64,000 nt of DNA from an uncultured Hellea sp. (GTDB lineage: Bacteria > Pseudomonadota > Alphaproteobacteria > Caulobacterales > Maricaulaceae). The notes under the pieces were generated by a model. The model ran no database searches and was not told the DNA's origin. It worked only from the letters and a program-made list of their open reading frames with translations. The DNA lies in contig CALLMD010000015.1 of assembly GCA_938007935.1 (NCBI GenBank), positions 22,558 through 86,557 on the forward strand. Reading direction: 5' to 3'. Both the position numbers and the translations under genes were made by a program. This document shows positions 1-8,831 of this stretch, in pieces; the first letter of the stretch is position 1; each line of letters begins with the position of its first letter.

Positions 1-1409
1 TAATGACCTATTGGGGAGCGGCAAGAATGATTGGACGGCGCGGAGCTTTAATCGCCGCCAGCATGTTAAGCCTGTCAGCCCTGATGATTTTTGAAGCCCA
101 TATTGCCAAAACAGATGCCGTTTTGTGCGGGCTTGCTGCGGCTTGTTTTAGCGCTCTTGCGCATATGCGTCATGGCGGCGGTAAAAGCGCTAGTTGGATA
201 TTCTGGATCAGTTTAGGGGCTAGTATAATGATCAAAGGCCCTGTCGTGCCGATACTTGCCCTCCTAACAATTATAACGCTAGGCTTATGGGAGCGGCGAA
301 ATGGCTGGATGAAACAGCTTTTGAATTTGCCTGCTATTTTTGTCTTCATTCTGCTTTGGTTACCTTGGGCAATTGCGATTTGGATAGCAACTGACGGAGC
401 CTTTTTTATTGAAAGCCTTGGTAAAGATTTTGGCGGGAAGCTTGTCAGTGCCCAGGAAAAGCATGGACAGCCTCCGGGCTACTACATTGGCACAATTTGG
501 ATTACCTTTTGGCCTTCTTGTTTTTTACTCATTCCAGGATTCGCATTTGCGGTGCGGGCTGTTAGAAAAGACAAGTCTGCTGATACAGCTGTTATCAAAG
601 CTATGCGCCTATGCTTGGCATGGATCATTCCCTATTGGGTCCTAATTGAATTAATGCCTACAAAACTGCCCCATTATACCCTACCACTTTTCCCTGCCCT
701 TTCAGTAATGAGCAGCGCCGCGGCTCTTACGCTTTTAGCCGCTGATGAGTTTCGTGTTTTGCGCCGTATAAATGCGGTAGTCTTCCTCATCGTTAGCACA
801 GCAATAATTGCGTTAATCATGGCCGCTAGCAGTCTTTATGGCGAAACGAATTATATATATTATGCCATCGGCACTATATCAGGAATATTCGCTATCATCG
901 CAACCTTCGCCCTATGGCGCAAAAACATACGGCTAGGTTTAATAACGGCTGGACTCTCAGCGCTAACACTCTCTGTTCCGACTTATCAGTTTATTTTACC
1001 AGATCTAACACAGTTAAGGACTGCAGATACATTGGTCACTGCTTTTGAAAATGCTGACATCGCTTTACCCCGCAAAGGCGGCCCCAAGGTTGCTTCACCA
1101 GATTTTACGGAACCAAGCTTGGTCTATCACTTTGGCAAAACAATTGATGTGAGTGGAAAATCAGATTTATTAGATTTAGAAGCTTTGAAAGCAGGCAGAA
1201 TTATTCTTTTGGATCAATTAAAAGAGAAGGCAGAACCAAAATTAGCCCTTTTAAAAATCCAAGCTCAGGAACAAGGCATTTGTATAGGCACAACACTAGC
1301 TGACAAGACCGTCAATTACTCGAAAGGGAATACCGTAAAAATGATCATTGTCCGTGCCATTGACTGCGAGGACAAAGTTGGTCTCACCACCGAAAAGCTT
1401 GACGAATAA
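1..1409 (+). CDS. ArnT-like glycosyltransferase (GT39/PMT superfamily), 5' end outside window
   Basis: Polytopic inner-membrane protein of the ArnT/dolichyl-phosphate-mannose mannosyltransferase type, which moves a sugar from a polyprenyl-phosphate donor onto lipid A, glycan or protein. The visible part begins with a segment typical of the interior of this family (TYWGAARMIGRRGAL, then FEAHIAKTDAVL with the conserved acidic/Lys stretch). About eight hydrophobic segments follow, and a soluble C-terminal tail starts near residue 335. The usual N-terminus with the first catalytic Asp loop is missing, so the gene almost certainly begins upstream of base 1 and the first Met at base 3 is not the start. 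It converges on the GT2 gene with a 26-bp overlap of coding ends. The acceptor is unknown; the neighbouring O-antigen ligase suggests envelope polysaccharide. Confidence 0.8.
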   Translation, partial: MTYWGAARMIGRRGALIAASMLSLSALMIFEAHIAKTDAVLCGLAAACFSALAHMRHGGGKSASWIFWISLGASIMIKGPVVPILALLTIITLGLWERRNGWMKQLLNLPAIFVFILLWLPWAIAIWIATDGAFFIESLGKDFGGKLVSAQEKHGQPPGYYIGTIWITFWPSCFLLIPGFAFAVRAVRKDKSADTAVIKAMRLCLAWIIPYWVLIELMPTKLPHYTLPLFPALSVMSSAAALTLLAADEFRVLRRINAVVFLIVSTAIIALIMAASSLYGETNYIYYAIGTISGIFAIIATFALWRKNIRLGLITAGLSALTLSVPTYQFILPDLTQLRTADTLVTAFENADIALPRKGGPKVASPDFTEPSLVYHFGKTIDVSGKSDLLDLEALKAGRIILLDQLKEKAEPKLALLKIQAQEQGICIGTTLADKTVNYSKGNTVKMIIVRAIDCEDKVGLTTEKLDE

Positions 1410-2286
1410 CCAAGACCCAAGCCCGACCCATAATAGCTAGCACCATAAAAGGCCAGGCAATTATTGTTAGGATTTTCCCAAAAAATGATGGAGAGTAGTT
1501 CCAGAAGTAACGGGTAAAGCCTTTTAACTTCTCCCATTCCACCTTTTGTCTGCCGACCTGACTTGTAGAACCATAATGCATAACTGTTGCCGTTGGGACG
1601 AAGCGAATTTCGCCGCCAGCTTCACGTGCTCGTTTACAAAGGTCAATGTCCTCAACATGCAGGAAATAATTCTCGTCAAATCCCCCAACTGACTCAAAAG
1701 AGTGCCGATCCATCATGAGACATGCCCCGCTTATCGTCGCGTAATTTTGTGGTCCCTTAGGTAAAGGGTCGGTCTCTCTATGAATAGATTTGAAAAACGG
1801 TAATTTGTGCAATGGAGAAAAGCTCACAATCGCAGATATCGGTGTAAGTCGGCCGCGTCGACCCCCTCTCTGCTCTTGCCCATTAACATCCTTAAGCATG
1901 CCCCCCACGATCCAAGGCGATGTTAAATTTTTACCACAATTAGCTAAATCTCTCGCTGCGCCTTTTGATATCAAAGCATCAGGATTGAGGAATAAGAAAT
2001 ATTCACCCCGGGCAAGCTGAGCCCCATAATTACAAGCTTTACTAAAACCTATATTTCCGTGGCCTTGCAATATACGGATATTATCATGTTTTTCGACAAG
2101 CTTAGCGATTGATTGACGGGCAGCAACAGTATTGCCATTATCAACTAAAATAAGCTCGAAAATGTCCTCATCATTCATGACTGAACCAATAGCCTCATGC
2201 AGGGCGGGGCCTGTCATGAAACTTACCATTATGACGCTGATCGGTTTTTCACGTATTGGTAGTTTTAAAGGTAGTATTTGCGCCAT
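1384..2286 (-). CDS. glycosyltransferase family 2 (rhamnosyltransferase-like)
   Basis: GT-A fold glycosyltransferase of 300 aa. The N-terminal nucleotide-sugar domain begins ISVIMVSFMTG and carries VDNGN. The metal-binding region is seen as LFLNPDALI in place of a simple DxD, and FLHVEDIDLCKRA is the acidic ED motif near the catalytic base, as in WbbL/RfbF rhamnosyltransferases. A hydrophobic C-terminal segment (IIAWPFMVLAIMGRAWVLVI) suggests membrane attachment. It is the last gene of the minus-strand run that includes the O-antigen ligase, 70 bp upstream, so a role in LPS or capsule glycan assembly at the cytoplasmic face is likely. The donor sugar cannot be read from sequence. No strong ribosome site is seen before the ATG. 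Confidence 0.85.
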   Translation of the reverse strand: MAQILPLKLPIREKPISVIMVSFMTGPALHEAIGSVMNDEDIFELILVDNGNTVAARQSIAKLVEKHDNIRILQGHGNIGFSKACNYGAQLARGEYFLFLNPDALISKGAARDLANCGKNLTSPWIVGGMLKDVNGQEQRGGRRGRLTPISAIVSFSPLHKLPFFKSIHRETDPLPKGPQNYATISGACLMMDRHSFESVGGFDENYFLHVEDIDLCKRAREAGGEIRFVPTATVMHYGSTSQVGRQKVEWEKLKGFTRYFWNYSPSFFGKILTIIAWPFMVLAIMGRAWVLVIRQAFRW

Positions 2287-2356
2287 TTTAATTCCAACTC
2301 TTTATAACTTTTAAAACGCGGCCTGAAAATTGCAAAAAAAATCAACTTTGTGTAGA

Positions 2357-3583
2357 TTATTTTTTTTCACATTTTTTCGGCATTAAATGGATAAGTCCTA
2401 TAACAAGAAATATAGCCCCCCACCACCAGAATTTCCAAGCCCCATAAGATAAAGATGAAATGAGAAGTACAGCCATAATGATACCGGATATTAACGCGGA
2501 TCTGTCTGGCGAATATGCATGGCGACTAATTGGCCGTAAAAGCGAAAAAATAAACCCAGTCGCCAATAAAGCTCCAATAAGTCCTGTATCAAGCCAGACG
2601 TGAATACCTGCATTATGGGGGTGCAATGATACAATTTTTAACGAAACTCCCGTTTTTGTTACCCAACTATCGGTATAGGTTCGCGCAACATCAAAGCCAT
2701 TGCCTATGAAAGGGTGTTTTATAATTTCGGGCCAACAATAACCCCACATTTGCAACCGATGCTCCCAAGACTCTGGAATTGAACCAAGGTCAACATTCAT
2801 TATCTGGCTTGATATTAATGCCAATAATGGCGCAAATAATATTGAACAGGCCGAGATAAAAATCATTATTTTGGGAGTGATATCAGGAAACTTAAAAGCA
2901 AATAGCATTACAAATATCACTGCAAAGGTGCTAATATTCCCTACCGACAAATTATTTAGATATGAACCAATCATGAGTCCAATTAAAAAAAGGAATGATA
3001 ATATCTTCCAATTTTTAAACTGACTTTTTAACATAATTATTATAGGCGCAATCAATAGAACCAACAGGCTGAGTGCGCGGTCGAGATTCATCTTCGCATT
3101 GCGTGAGAGGTCTTTTAACAAGTCAGCTTCTGTCGGGGGGTTTAAAAAATAGGTGATTTTGTAATCTGTAAAGATATCAGCAAAGACAATTAACGCACCC
3201 AAAAGAGTCGCTACTAAGAAAATACGTGTTGCAGTTAATATACTTGGCGGTGCAAGGGTCTTAAAAACAACAGGACAAAAATAAAAAATCAGCCCCATAA
3301 CGAACAGCTTGAAATAATTCGTAAGAACATCATCAGGCTGATAAGGGCTCCACAAAGACGTCACACAAAGCCATGTTAAAAATAATGCCAATAATATGAA
3401 TGTCAGAGACCAATTAAATTTTATACGAAGCGACTTAAGGTGAAAAAATATTCCTGAAAGTCCTATAATAAATGCTAAGGCCGCCACGCCTACCCCACCT
3501 GAATGGCCTATAACTGGTAATAAAACTAAAACCGCGATGACGGTATAATTTGCAATTTTTTCCTTAGGAGAAGTTTCCATCAT
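2357..3583 (-). CDS. O-antigen ligase / polymerase-like protein (Wzy_C family)
   Basis: Integral membrane protein of 408 aa with about 11 to 12 hydrophobic segments. It has the family hallmark HPHNAGIHVWLDTGLIGALL in the large periplasmic loop, where the HxHN motif is typical of WaaL-type ligases. Such enzymes transfer undecaprenyl-linked glycan to lipid A core or to another acceptor at the periplasmic face. The gene lies between thrS (7 bp away) and a GT2 transferase on the same strand, consistent with a short envelope-glycan operon read through from thrS. Two consecutive ATGs are possible starts. Ligase and polymerase members cannot be told apart by motif alone, and PglL-type protein O-oligosaccharyltransferases are also related. 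Local base composition is AT-richer than thrS, as is common for such genes. Confidence 0.82.
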   Translation of the reverse strand: MMETSPKEKIANYTVIAVLVLLPVIGHSGGVGVAALAFIIGLSGIFFHLKSLRIKFNWSLTFILLALFLTWLCVTSLWSPYQPDDVLTNYFKLFVMGLIFYFCPVVFKTLAPPSILTATRIFLVATLLGALIVFADIFTDYKITYFLNPPTEADLLKDLSRNAKMNLDRALSLLVLLIAPIIIMLKSQFKNWKILSFLFLIGLMIGSYLNNLSVGNISTFAVIFVMLFAFKFPDITPKIMIFISACSILFAPLLALISSQIMNVDLGSIPESWEHRLQMWGYCWPEIIKHPFIGNGFDVARTYTDSWVTKTGVSLKIVSLHPHNAGIHVWLDTGLIGALLATGFIFSLLRPISRHAYSPDRSALISGIIMAVLLISSLSYGAWKFWWWGAIFLVIGLIHLMPKKCEKK

Positions 3584-3590
3584 AATCTAG

Positions 3591-5516
3591 CTATCTCAAA
3601 TCAGGCGCTAAGGCCTCTTTGGCTAAAGATAAGGCCGCATCATTCAAGGTAACAATGTCTTGGCCTTGTGACCCTAGCCTACGAAGTGCCAGTTTCTGCC
3701 CTTCCGCTTCCTTCATCCCAACAACCGCGATGATTGGTATTTTTCTGTCAGCTGATAATTCACGAATTTTGTAATTAATCTTCTCATTACGCAAATCCGT
3801 CTCAACGCGAAGGCCTGCCGCCCGTAGAGTCTCAGCAGCCCTCTCAGCATACTCATTCGCATCGGAGGTAATGGTCGCCACAACGATTTGAACAGGCGAG
3901 AGCCAAAGTGGGAATTTACCCGAATAATTTTCAATCAAAATACCAAGAAAGCGCTCAAAACTTCCAAGCACAGCCCGGTGAAGCATAACGGGCGCATGTT
4001 TTTTATCATCATCACCGATATAAGATGCTTTCAAACGTTCAGGCGTATTGGGGTCAAGCTGTATCGTGCCCGCTTGCCATTCACGGCCAATAGCGTCTCG
4101 CAAAACGAAATCTAGTTTCGGGCCATAAAAGGCTCCGTCACCTTCATTTAGTTCAACTTCAAGTCCGGACGCATCGGCGGCCGTTTTAAGCGCCAATTCG
4201 GCCTTATCCCAATACTCTTCAGAGCCCACCCGAATATCAGGCCGCGTTGAGAATTTGACCTTCACATCATCAAAGCCCAGGTCAGCGTAAACACTCTTAA
4301 GCAGTTCAGTAAATGCTTTCACTTCATCTGTGACTTGATCCAAAGTACAGAAAATATGACCGTCATCTTGCACAAAACCGCGCACCCGCATCAAGCCATG
4401 CAGCGCACCTGACGGCTCATAGCGGTGGCAAGAGCCAAATTCGGCATAACGTACCGGCAGATCACGATAGCTTTTCATCCCTTGATTGAAGACCTGAATA
4501 TGACAGGGGCAATTCATGGGTTTTAAGGCCAATGTTTTATCTTCATCATCAATCGTCGTGATAAACATATTCTCGCGGTACTTGTCCCAATGTCCTGAGG
4601 CTTCCCAAAACTTGCGGTCCATAAGTTGCGGCGTTTTTATTTCACGGTAGCCATATTCTTTTTGACGGCGCGCCATATAGGCTTGCAAGGTCGTATATAA
4701 CGTCCAACCATTGGGGTGCCAAAAAGCTTGTCCTTGGGCTTCTTCTTGAAAGTGGAACAATTCCAATTGACGACCCAAGCGGCGGTGATCGCGCGCTTCG
4801 GCTTCGGCGAGCATATGTAAATGCGCGTCCAGCTCTTCTTGGTTTCTCCAAGCAGTTCCGTAAATGCGTTGTAGCTGCGCGTTCTTCGCGTCCCCGCGCC
4901 AATAGGCGCCCGCAACTTTCATCAACTTAAACGCTTTGCCAACCTTGCCTGTCGAAGGCAAATGCGGCCCACGGCACAAATCAAACCACTTACCTTGCTT
5001 GTAAACCGTAATGGTTTCACTCTCAGGCAAATCTTCGATGAGCTCCGCTTTAAAGGTCTCGCCCATTCCCTTGAAAAGCTCAATAGCTTCATTACGGTCC
5101 ATGACCATGCGTTCAAATTTGTCATTGCGGTTAATGATGAAGGCCATCTTTTTCTCAATGGCTTTAAAATCATCCTCGGAAAAAGGCTCATCCCGCGCAA
5201 AGTCGTAATAAAATCCGTTTTCAATTGTAGGGCCGATTGTCACTTGTGTGCCGGGAAATAATTCCTGTACAGCTTCGGCCAAAACATGGGCGGCGTCGTG
5301 ACGAATAAGCTCTAAGCCTTCGGGGTCTTTGGCGGTTACAAGTTCAATTTTGGCATTGTCATTAATCGGCAATGAGGCATCAACTAATGTACCATCCAGC
5401 TTTGCTGCGAGAACAGTCTTGGCCAGACCTTTGGATATAGATTTCGCAACTTCCATTGCCGTAACGCCCACCTCGAAATCGCGTGTCGCCCCATCTGGAA
5501 ATGTCAAAGTTACCAT
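3591..5516 (-). CDS. thrS: threonine--tRNA ligase
   Basis: Full-length class II aminoacyl-tRNA synthetase (641 aa) that charges tRNA-Thr. An N-terminal TGS domain (residues 1-60) is followed by the editing domain with HxxxH (His73, His77) and the CRGPH zinc or editing motif (Cys181, His185). The catalytic core carries MNCPCH with zinc ligand Cys336 and class II motifs 2 and 3 ([18 protein letters not shown]). The anticodon-binding domain begins around residue 545 ([11 protein letters not shown]). Length and domain order match E. coli ThrS. It sits 3 bp after yidD and 7 bp before the ligase gene on the same strand, so it is probably cotranscribed. No T-box or obvious leader structure was recognised. 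Confidence 0.97.
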   Translation of the reverse strand: MVTLTFPDGATRDFEVGVTAMEVAKSISKGLAKTVLAAKLDGTLVDASLPINDNAKIELVTAKDPEGLELIRHDAAHVLAEAVQELFPGTQVTIGPTIENGFYYDFARDEPFSEDDFKAIEKKMAFIINRNDKFERMVMDRNEAIELFKGMGETFKAELIEDLPESETITVYKQGKWFDLCRGPHLPSTGKVGKAFKLMKVAGAYWRGDAKNAQLQRIYGTAWRNQEELDAHLHMLAEAEARDHRRLGRQLELFHFQEEAQGQAFWHPNGWTLYTTLQAYMARRQKEYGYREIKTPQLMDRKFWEASGHWDKYRENMFITTIDDEDKTLALKPMNCPCHIQVFNQGMKSYRDLPVRYAEFGSCHRYEPSGALHGLMRVRGFVQDDGHIFCTLDQVTDEVKAFTELLKSVYADLGFDDVKVKFSTRPDIRVGSEEYWDKAELALKTAADASGLEVELNEGDGAFYGPKLDFVLRDAIGREWQAGTIQLDPNTPERLKASYIGDDDKKHAPVMLHRAVLGSFERFLGILIENYSGKFPLWLSPVQIVVATITSDANEYAERAAETLRAAGLRVETDLRNEKINYKIRELSADRKIPIIAVVGMKEAEGQKLALRRLGSQGQDIVTLNDAALSLAKEALAPDLR

Positions 5517-5519
5517 TGA

Positions 5520-5831
5520 TTAGTCTCTATTTGTGCCGCGCCATAAGCCATAACGCCATGGTGCCCATAAAGGCGGCTTTGTAATGGTTTCAGGCACGTT
5601 ATCAACCCCGTGTGTGCCGCCAAGACGCTTAAAGGGGTGACATCTTAAAAGCCGCGCCAGCGTCATCCAGCCTCCCGGCCAAGGGCCATGTGTTTCAATC
5701 GCTTCAACCGCATAGCTAGAACAAGAAGGATAATGACGACATTTAATACCAAAAGCGGATAAAAGCGGGGATATAGCAAGCTTATAAATCCATAGCAAAG
5801 CCAGCATAGGATATGAGAAGAGCCTAGCCAT
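5520..5831 (-). CDS. yidD: membrane protein insertion efficiency factor YidD
   Basis: Small amphipathic membrane-associated protein (103 aa) that assists YidC-dependent membrane insertion. The family signature is intact: a short N-terminal hydrophobic segment, then LLSAFGIKCRHYPSCSSY with the conserved Cys pair, ETHGPWPGGW and RLLRCHPF. In many bacteria yidD lies between rnpA and yidC. Here it is instead downstream of a NifU-like gene with an 8-bp overlap, and thrS follows after 3 bp, so all three appear translationally coupled. The overlap and intact motifs make the start at base 5831 reasonable. Confidence 0.93.
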   Translation of the reverse strand: MARLFSYPMLALLWIYKLAISPLLSAFGIKCRHYPSCSSYAVEAIETHGPWPGGWMTLARLLRCHPFKRLGGTHGVDNVPETITKPPLWAPWRYGLWRGTNRD

Positions 5832-6252
5832 CTATTACCACTGACCGCACAGCCTCAACCGCGGCGTCAAACGCCAACATCGTGGAAATATGCCTCGCAG
5901 GGTAAGCCTTGACCCCTTTAAGCAAGGCAAGCTTTTCAAAACGCCCCATTGGCGCAGGGCCGTTGTCTTTTAACATCGCTTTAAGGCTATCTCGTGCCGC
6001 GATTAGCTCTTCAAGTCTCGCGCCAATAATAGATTGCTGTAAAATAGCGGCAGAGCTTTGCCCAAGCGCGCAGGCCTGAACCCTTAGCGCACAATCGCTG
6101 ACTTTATCGCCGTCTATCATGATATCAATTTCAAGCCATGACCCGCACAGCTTTGACACTTTACGCGCCGTTCCATCAGGCCGCTCTAAGGCTTCATTCT
6201 TCAAAGAGGCCGAAAGCGTCAAAATCTCGGTATTATACAGATCATCGAACAT
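5824..6252 (-). CDS. NifU/IscU-like iron-sulfur scaffold-family protein lacking the third cysteine
   Basis: A 142-aa protein of the IscU/NifU N-terminal fold (COG0822-like), the scaffold on which Fe-S clusters are built. Cys36 (SKLCGS) and Cys61 (RVQACALGQ) line up with IscU Cys37 and Cys63. At the IscU His105-Cys106 position the sequence is RHIST, so the His is kept (His121) and the third ligand Cys is Ile122. Cys54 is also present but lies outside the normal motif. I recall similar variants next to yidD in other alphaproteobacteria. It may use another ligand, deliver clusters in a specialised way, or have lost assembly function. It is the first gene of the yidD-thrS run, starting at an ATG 70 bp from the divergent xerC gene. 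Confidence 0.8.
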   Translation of the reverse strand: MFDDLYNTEILTLSASLKNEALERPDGTARKVSKLCGSWLEIDIMIDGDKVSDCALRVQACALGQSSAAILQQSIIGARLEELIAARDSLKAMLKDNGPAPMGRFEKLALLKGVKAYPARHISTMLAFDAAVEAVRSVVIDG

Positions 6253-6322
6253 GTATTAGATATAGGGATAACCCTGCCATTACGAAAGCCTTCATTAACT
6301 TGGCTCTGTCATTCTCTGGGTC

Positions 6323-7252
6323 ATGACGGCAACGCCCAAAATACCCGCGCAGGAAACGCTAGATATTTTCCTTATTCACCTTTCGGGTGAACGGCGCTTA
6401 TCAGACAAAACTGTAGAAGCCTATCAGAGAGACCTATCAGCTTTTTTAGGTTTTATAGAGTCCCACTTGGAAACATCTGTAAATTTACAAATTTTGGCGG
6501 CGCTTAAACCCCCGGATTTTCGGGCTTATCTCGCCTATAAACGGCGCGGTGATGCGCCTCTCTCTCCGGCGTCGATACAAAGGCAGCTCTCTGCCATACG
6601 CACATTTTATAGATATTTGGAACGGCGCTGGGACGTTAAGAATGCGGCCCTGCCCCTAATTAAAGGTCCCCGCCCCAAACGCAGCTTACCTAAACCGCTG
6701 AGCATAAGCGGCGCGAAAGACTTGATTGCCGAAGGCACATTAACAGGCTCAGAGCCTTGGATAGATGCGCGCAATATAGCTGTGCTCACGCTGTGCTATG
6801 GCGCAGGCCTGCGGATTTCCGAAGCCTTAGGCCTCACAGGGGCAGACCTACCCTTGGCATCATCTCTTGCTTTAACAGGTAAAGGCGGCAAAACACGGCT
6901 TGTCCCGATATTGCCAGCTATTCGCGCTGCCGTTGAAAAATATATGCGTCTTACGCCTTTTTCCGTGCCATTAGATAAGCCCATTTTCAGAGGCGCGCGC
7001 GGCGGAGCACTTCGCCCCGAAATCATTCAAAAAGAGGTACGTATATTACGCGGCGCGCTTGGTCTGCCTGAAACAGCGACGCCACATGCCCTACGCCATA
7101 GTTTTGCGACGCATCTCCTCGCGGGCGGCGGAGACCTGCGAACGATTCAGCAGCTCCTTGGCCATGCCAGCCTCTCGACAACGCAGCGCTATACAGAAGT
7201 AGATGCCGCCGCGCTTATGAAAATTCACAAAGCCGCGCACCCCAGGGCATAA
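6323..7252 (+). CDS. xerC: tyrosine recombinase XerC
   Basis: Site-specific recombinase (309 aa) that with XerD resolves chromosome dimers at dif during division. The N-terminal SAM-like core-binding domain occupies residues 10-105. The catalytic domain has the full RKHRHY set: Arg164 (AGLRISEALGL), Lys in the beta hairpin (TGKGGKTR), His255 and Arg258 (HALRHSFATHLL), His281 (LGHASLSTTQ) and nucleophile Tyr290. Length and motif spacing fit a housekeeping Xer protein rather than a phage or integron integrase, and no attachment sites or element boundaries are seen nearby. XerC is preferred over XerD from overall resemblance, which is less certain. The gene is divergent from the NifU-like gene across 70 bp. 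Confidence 0.88.
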   Translation: MTATPKIPAQETLDIFLIHLSGERRLSDKTVEAYQRDLSAFLGFIESHLETSVNLQILAALKPPDFRAYLAYKRRGDAPLSPASIQRQLSAIRTFYRYLERRWDVKNAALPLIKGPRPKRSLPKPLSISGAKDLIAEGTLTGSEPWIDARNIAVLTLCYGAGLRISEALGLTGADLPLASSLALTGKGGKTRLVPILPAIRAAVEKYMRLTPFSVPLDKPIFRGARGGALRPEIIQKEVRILRGALGLPETATPHALRHSFATHLLAGGGDLRTIQQLLGHASLSTTQRYTEVDAAALMKIHKAAHPRA

Positions 7253-7262
7253 ACACGGGCAT

Positions 7263-7287
7263 AAAAAAGCCCGGCACGAGGCCGGGC
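7263..7287 (-). terminator. intrinsic terminator-like hairpin oriented to the minus strand
   Basis: A perfect 7-bp GC stem (GCCCGGC / GCCGGGC, bases 7269-7275 and 7281-7287) with a 5-nt loop is flanked at its left by six A residues (7263-7268). These become a U-tract only for a minus-strand transcript. Both flanking genes, xerC and rmuC, run on the plus strand, so the orientation does not match either of them. Confidence 0.55.
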
Positions 7288-7327
7288 AAGTGAAGGGGAT
7301 TCATATTAATGAACATCTGCTTTATAA

Positions 7328-7362
7328 GCGGCCTGTTTTAGGCCCGCTGTGACCTATGTCAC
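7328..7362. promoter_or_regulatory. hairpin plus CRP/FNR-like dyad between xerC and rmuC
   Basis: Bases 7328-7347 form a GC-rich imperfect inverted repeat (GCGGCCT/AGGCCCGC). Directly after it, GTGACCTATGTCAC (7349-7362) has GTGA-N6-TCAC half-sites as in CRP-family operators. It lies 66 bp before the rmuC start. Binding of a CRP/FNR-type regulator is inference from dyad symmetry only. Confidence 0.35.
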
Positions 7363-7427
7363 GCTTAGACATTCGCTTAAATGGCGTCACTAACCTTTAT
7401 CTCTTCCCATAGGGCCTGAATCATGGC

Positions 7428-8561
7428 ATGAGAACAAATATGGAACCTTTGATTTCATATTCGGGCTTAGACTTAACCCTCGTCGAGCTTATTTTGGGCG
7501 GCGCTTTGCTTTTATTAGGCGCGCTCATCGCGCTTATTTTCGCGCGGCGCGGCAATGGGGTTTTGCAAAATCATCTCTCGCAAATGACCCAACAACAAAC
7601 AGAGCTCCAAGGCCGTATTTCACAAATGGCCGAAGATAGCGCCCAGCGCGAAACTTTATTTCGTGAAAGCCTTGATAGCCGCCTGTCAAAAGTATCTGAA
7701 CGTGTCGGGCAGTCCATCCATGAAACGCAGGAACGCAATTCTGCTAATTTAAAACAATTACATGAGCGTCTTGCCTTAATTGATCGCGCGCAGAAAAATA
7801 TCGAGACTTTATCGGGTGAGGTTTCGGGTCTGCAGAGTCTCTTATCCAATAAACAATCACGCGGCGCATTTGGCGAAAAACAAATGCAGGACCTAATCAA
7901 GACTTACCTGCCCCCCAATGGCTTTTCGTTTCAGAAAACGCTTTCAAATGGCAAGCGTGTGGACGCGCTTATCCACCTCCCCAATGATCAAGGCCATGTG
8001 GCTGTAGATAGTAAATTTCCGATGGAGGCTTGGCGGCGCCTAACAGAAGCCGATAACACGCCCGCGGAAGCGGCAGCCAAAAAAGACTTTGCGCGTGATG
8101 TCTTGGTCCACATCAAAGCGATTGCTGAGAAATATCTCATCTTTGGCGAAACCCATGACATTGCCATGCTCTTTCTGCCTTCAGAGGCCATCTATGCCGA
8201 GCTTCATGCCCATTTCCCAGAGGTCATAGATAAAGGCTTTACGCAAAAGGTTATGATTGTCTCGCCAACAACATTTATGGCCACGCTCCATACCATGCGC
8301 GCTGTGATGAAAGATGCCGCCATGCGTGAACAGGCCCATATTATTCAGCGCGAAGTCGGCGAAATGGCCAAAGATGTTGGCCTGCTTGATGACCGCGTCT
8401 CCAAGCTCCAAACCCATTTCAATCAATCGGCCGAAGATATGCGCAAGATAAGAATAAGCACCGAGAAAATCACCAAGCGCGCCGATAAAATAGAAACGCT
8501 AGATGTCACGGATGACAAACCCGTGTCCAATATCGCTGAATTTAGAAAGTCAGCGTCTTAA
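7428..8561 (+). CDS. rmuC: DNA recombination protein RmuC
   Basis: A 377-aa RmuC-family protein. One N-terminal transmembrane helix (residues 16-40, ELILGGALLLLGALIALIFA) is followed by a long coiled coil (about 45-140). The nuclease-like core contains SRGAFGEKQM, GKRVDALIHLPN, VAVDSKFPMEAWRRL and LFLPSEAIYAELH, all typical of the family. RmuC limits inversions between short inverted repeats and is predicted to act as a restriction-endonuclease-like nuclease; the DSKFP motif supplies acidic and basic catalytic residues. The ATG at 7428 is used because the nearest upstream ATG (7421) meets a stop at once. No convincing ribosome site is visible. Confidence 0.93.
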   Translation: MRTNMEPLISYSGLDLTLVELILGGALLLLGALIALIFARRGNGVLQNHLSQMTQQQTELQGRISQMAEDSAQRETLFRESLDSRLSKVSERVGQSIHETQERNSANLKQLHERLALIDRAQKNIETLSGEVSGLQSLLSNKQSRGAFGEKQMQDLIKTYLPPNGFSFQKTLSNGKRVDALIHLPNDQGHVAVDSKFPMEAWRRLTEADNTPAEAAAKKDFARDVLVHIKAIAEKYLIFGETHDIAMLFLPSEAIYAELHAHFPEVIDKGFTQKVMIVSPTTFMATLHTMRAVMKDAAMREQAHIIQREVGEMAKDVGLLDDRVSKLQTHFNQSAEDMRKIRISTEKITKRADKIETLDVTDDKPVSNIAEFRKSAS

Positions 8562-8582
8562 GTCTTCAGATCTTGGGCCAGA

Positions 8583-8684
8583 TTATTGCGCTAGGATCAA
8601 GACTGGAGACAGTGATATTAAAGTCAACGCACCTATGCCTAATGTTACGATGCTCAAATCTTTGACGAGTTGTTTCTTATACAT
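8583..8684 (-). CDS. candidate 33-aa single-pass membrane micropeptide
   Basis: Short ORF encoding 33 residues. The start is MYKKQLVKDLS, then a continuous hydrophobic stretch (IVTLGIGALTLISLSPVLIL) and AQ before TAA. The positively charged N-terminus predicts an inside-facing start and one membrane helix. The purine-rich sequence GGGGAAGAG lies 3-11 bases before the ATG, a good ribosome site. It is transcribed away from the tetR gene and toward the 3' end of rmuC, with which it does not overlap. Two copies of the 16-bp TTGAC-type dyad lie upstream of it (8701-8716 and 8772-8787), linking it to the TetR/glutaredoxin genes. I do not recognise a family. A chance ORF is possible at this length; the ribosome site plus membrane-helix composition is the support. 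Confidence 0.45.
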   Translation of the reverse strand: MYKKQLVKDLSIVTLGIGALTLISLSPVLILAQ

Positions 8685-8700
8685 TGTCTCTTCCCCTTTT

Positions 8701-8716
8701 TTGACCATTCAGTTAA
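8701..8716. promoter_or_regulatory. operator-like site 1 (TetR neighbourhood)
   Basis: TTGACCATTCAGTTAA matches the dyad at 8772-8787 at 12 of 16 positions. It lies 16 bases upstream of the micropeptide start on the opposite strand. It is the weakest of the three related sites. Confidence 0.4.
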
Positions 8717-8771
8717 TTATTAGTTAAAATTCTAGTCCGATTAAAATTGATATGAGCTTTGAATAAGATAC

Positions 8772-8787
8772 TTGACCAAATAGTCAA
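8772..8787. promoter_or_regulatory. operator-like palindrome overlapping the tetR -35 element
   Basis: TTGACCAAATAGTCAA is a dyad with TTGAC/GTCAA arms. Its left arm is also a good -35 hexamer for tetR, with TAATCA 18 bases downstream as a possible -10. This placement fits autorepression by the TetR protein encoded 45 bp downstream. The minus-strand reading (TTGACT) could serve the divergent micropeptide gene, although its -10 is weak. Confidence 0.55.
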
Positions 8788-8831
8788 TTATCTTGTAATC
8801 ACATATTTGTGACTATGGAATAGGATTTAAA

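Noticed and set aside
6323..7252. Tyrosine recombinase as evidence of an integrated element
   Set aside because: Motifs, length and housekeeping context fit XerC; no attachment repeats, tRNA target or phage genes are nearby.
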